Part shown: piece by piece, positions 63,147 through 64,000 of the stretch
Layout of the letters: every line of letters begins with the position of its first letter
Numbering within the stretch: the stretch's first letter is position 1
Assembly: GCA_002868945.1 (NCBI GenBank)
Contig: PKTX01000006.1
Location: 108,963 to 172,962, forward strand
Reading direction: 5' to 3'
Origin: Desulfobulbaceae bacterium
GTDB taxonomy: Bacteria > Desulfobacterota > Desulfobulbia > Desulfobulbales > SURF-16
Length of the DNA: 64,000 nucleotides
Notes under the pieces: model-generated
The model's input: the letters and a program-made list of their open reading frames with translations, nothing else
What the model was told of the DNA's origin: nothing
The model's database searches: none
Made by a program: the position numbers and the translations under genes

Positions 63147-64000
63147 TTACATGGGCAGGATGTGCACCTCTTCTTTGATGGCATGTCTGCCCTTGACAAA
63201 GAGGCCCTTGCGGCCGTCAATGGAGATCCAGTCGCCGAAGCGGATGGTGTGTTCATTGATGACGCAGCGTTCCTCGGTCTCATACACCTGCATGGACTGG
63301 CACCCCACCACGCAGGTCTTTTCCAGGCGCAGGGTGATCACCGAGGCATGTGAGGTCTGGCCGCCGCGGGCCGTGAGCAGGCCGTCGGCCAGGGATATCT
63401 CTCTGATGTCCTCGGGCACGGTGTCCTGTCTGATCAGAATAAGGGGTGCCTCGGGATCCCGGCGGCGCAGGGTGTTGATATTTTCCACCGTGAAAACGGC
63501 CCGGCCGGCAAGGGCGGAGCCGCTGACACCGATGCCCTTGCCCAGTATTTCCCGGGCAAAGTGGGGGCCGCCCTCAAAGACGTGGAAGCGTTCCTGCTTC
63601 TTGATGGTAATCATGTCGCGGGTCTGGAGAATGTAGAGCTGCTCTTTTTCCGGCCCCTCAAAGGTGAACTCCAGCTCCTGGGGATTCCAGCCCTTTTCAT
63701 AGACCAGGTTTCTGGCAATGGTCAACAGCTCCTGGTAGACGGCCGGTGCCTTTTTCTCCAGGCTCTCTGCCGGGGGACGGCCGTCGATTTCGGCCTGTTC
63801 CACCGAGATGGGCAGGGCCGTGACCAGGCCGCTGACAATATCTTCACCCTGATCACCGGCGGCATAATCGCCCCAGAGCGCCACCCGCCGCACCTTGCGG
63901 TAGGGGTGGGCGGTAAAGACCACGCCGCTGCCCGCTGTTTCATCACGGTTGCCGAAGACAATGGCCTGGACAATGACAGCCGTGCCCCAATCATCGGAAA
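63147..64000 (-). CDS. PEP/pyruvate dikinase-like protein, C-terminal part (5' end outside window)
   Basis: The frame runs off the right edge, so about 284 codons of the 3' end are seen. The ATP-grasp end of a PPDK/PpsA-type domain is recognised in TAVIVQAIVFGN and GVVFTAHPYRKVRR. The phosphohistidine domain follows, with LTARGGQTSHASVITLRLE holding the catalytic His, then RFGDWISIDGRKG. The protein stops about 70 residues after the His motif, so the C-terminal PEP-binding barrel of PpsA and PpdK is missing. It may be a shorter dikinase-type enzyme or regulatory relative. The reaction is therefore uncertain. Confidence 0.85.
   Translation of the reverse strand, partial: SDDWGTAVIVQAIVFGNRDETAGSGVVFTAHPYRKVRRVALWGDYAAGDQGEDIVSGLVTALPISVEQAEIDGRPPAESLEKKAPAVYQELLTIARNLVYEKGWNPQELEFTFEGPEKEQLYILQTRDMITIKKQERFHVFEGGPHFAREILGKGIGVSGSALAGRAVFTVENINTLRRRDPEAPLILIRQDTVPEDIREISLADGLLTARGGQTSHASVITLRLEKTCVVGCQSMQVYETEERCVINEHTIRFGDWISIDGRKGLFVKGRHAIKEEVHILPM

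Noticed and set aside
63032..63283. Minus-strand frame of 83 codons
   Set aside because: It overlaps the dikinase-like gene in another frame and runs through repeat copy D.

Overview
The window looks like a chromosomal segment of a Gram-negative, anaerobic or microaerobic bacterium with lipopolysaccharide. The lineage is inferred, not proven, to be a deltaproteobacterium (Desulfobacterota, perhaps Desulfobulbales-like). Pointers are a complete Kdo/heptose-type LPS core and dTDP-rhamnose set, a NapC-like multiheme cytochrome, an HdrD-like Fe-S protein, a MerR regulator with a CW-x4-C type cysteine tail, DUF1186/SEC-C and HDOD proteins, and an Fo operon led by atpZ-atpI. There are no rRNA or tRNA genes, no CRISPR array and no intact transposase.

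Layout. 1-222 is the tail of an Mrr-type restriction gene. 462-5133 (minus) is a surface/flagellar-looking cluster: a large acidic membrane protein with five FliM-like motifs plus three exported proteins, two of them FlgO-like. 6363-24394 is the LPS locus: sugar kinases, glycosyltransferases, an acyltransferase, msbA, a sulfotransferase, kdsB, waaA, an FkbM methyltransferase, rfbBACD, waaG and waaP, in several facing operons. Short diverged repeats lie just outside both ends of it. 24668-41265 is mostly housekeeping: trmO, mutY, a small glycine-rich peptide, an HspR/MerR-like regulator, a multiheme cytochrome, ftsH, dus with an HdrD-like protein, znuABC, rimO and a nucleoside phosphorylase. 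41465-45101 is an ABC-type binding protein followed by a hybrid sensor kinase that has an in-frame TAG. 45312-48766 is atpE-atpB-atpI-atpZ and hemL. 49172-51579 holds an HDOD protein and lptF.

The most unusual system is 51643-62304 (minus), an eleven-gene operon-like run. It has two complete ketosynthases, two ketosynthase-like proteins without the active cysteine, an ACP, an LpxL-like and a PlsC-like acyltransferase, a GT2-DUF2062 fusion, a PaaK-like ligase and two radical SAM enzymes. It resembles aryl-polyene-type lipid clusters but lacks visible ketoreductase, dehydratase, thioesterase, LolA and exporter genes. The window ends with a PilZ protein and the 3' part of a PEP/pyruvate dikinase-like gene.

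A family of palindromic miniature repeats with GGCCATCTTGAATAATT-type inverted ends is scattered through the intergenic gaps, with full copies of about 165 bp and several deleted derivatives. A second, related palindrome lies at 27679-27890.
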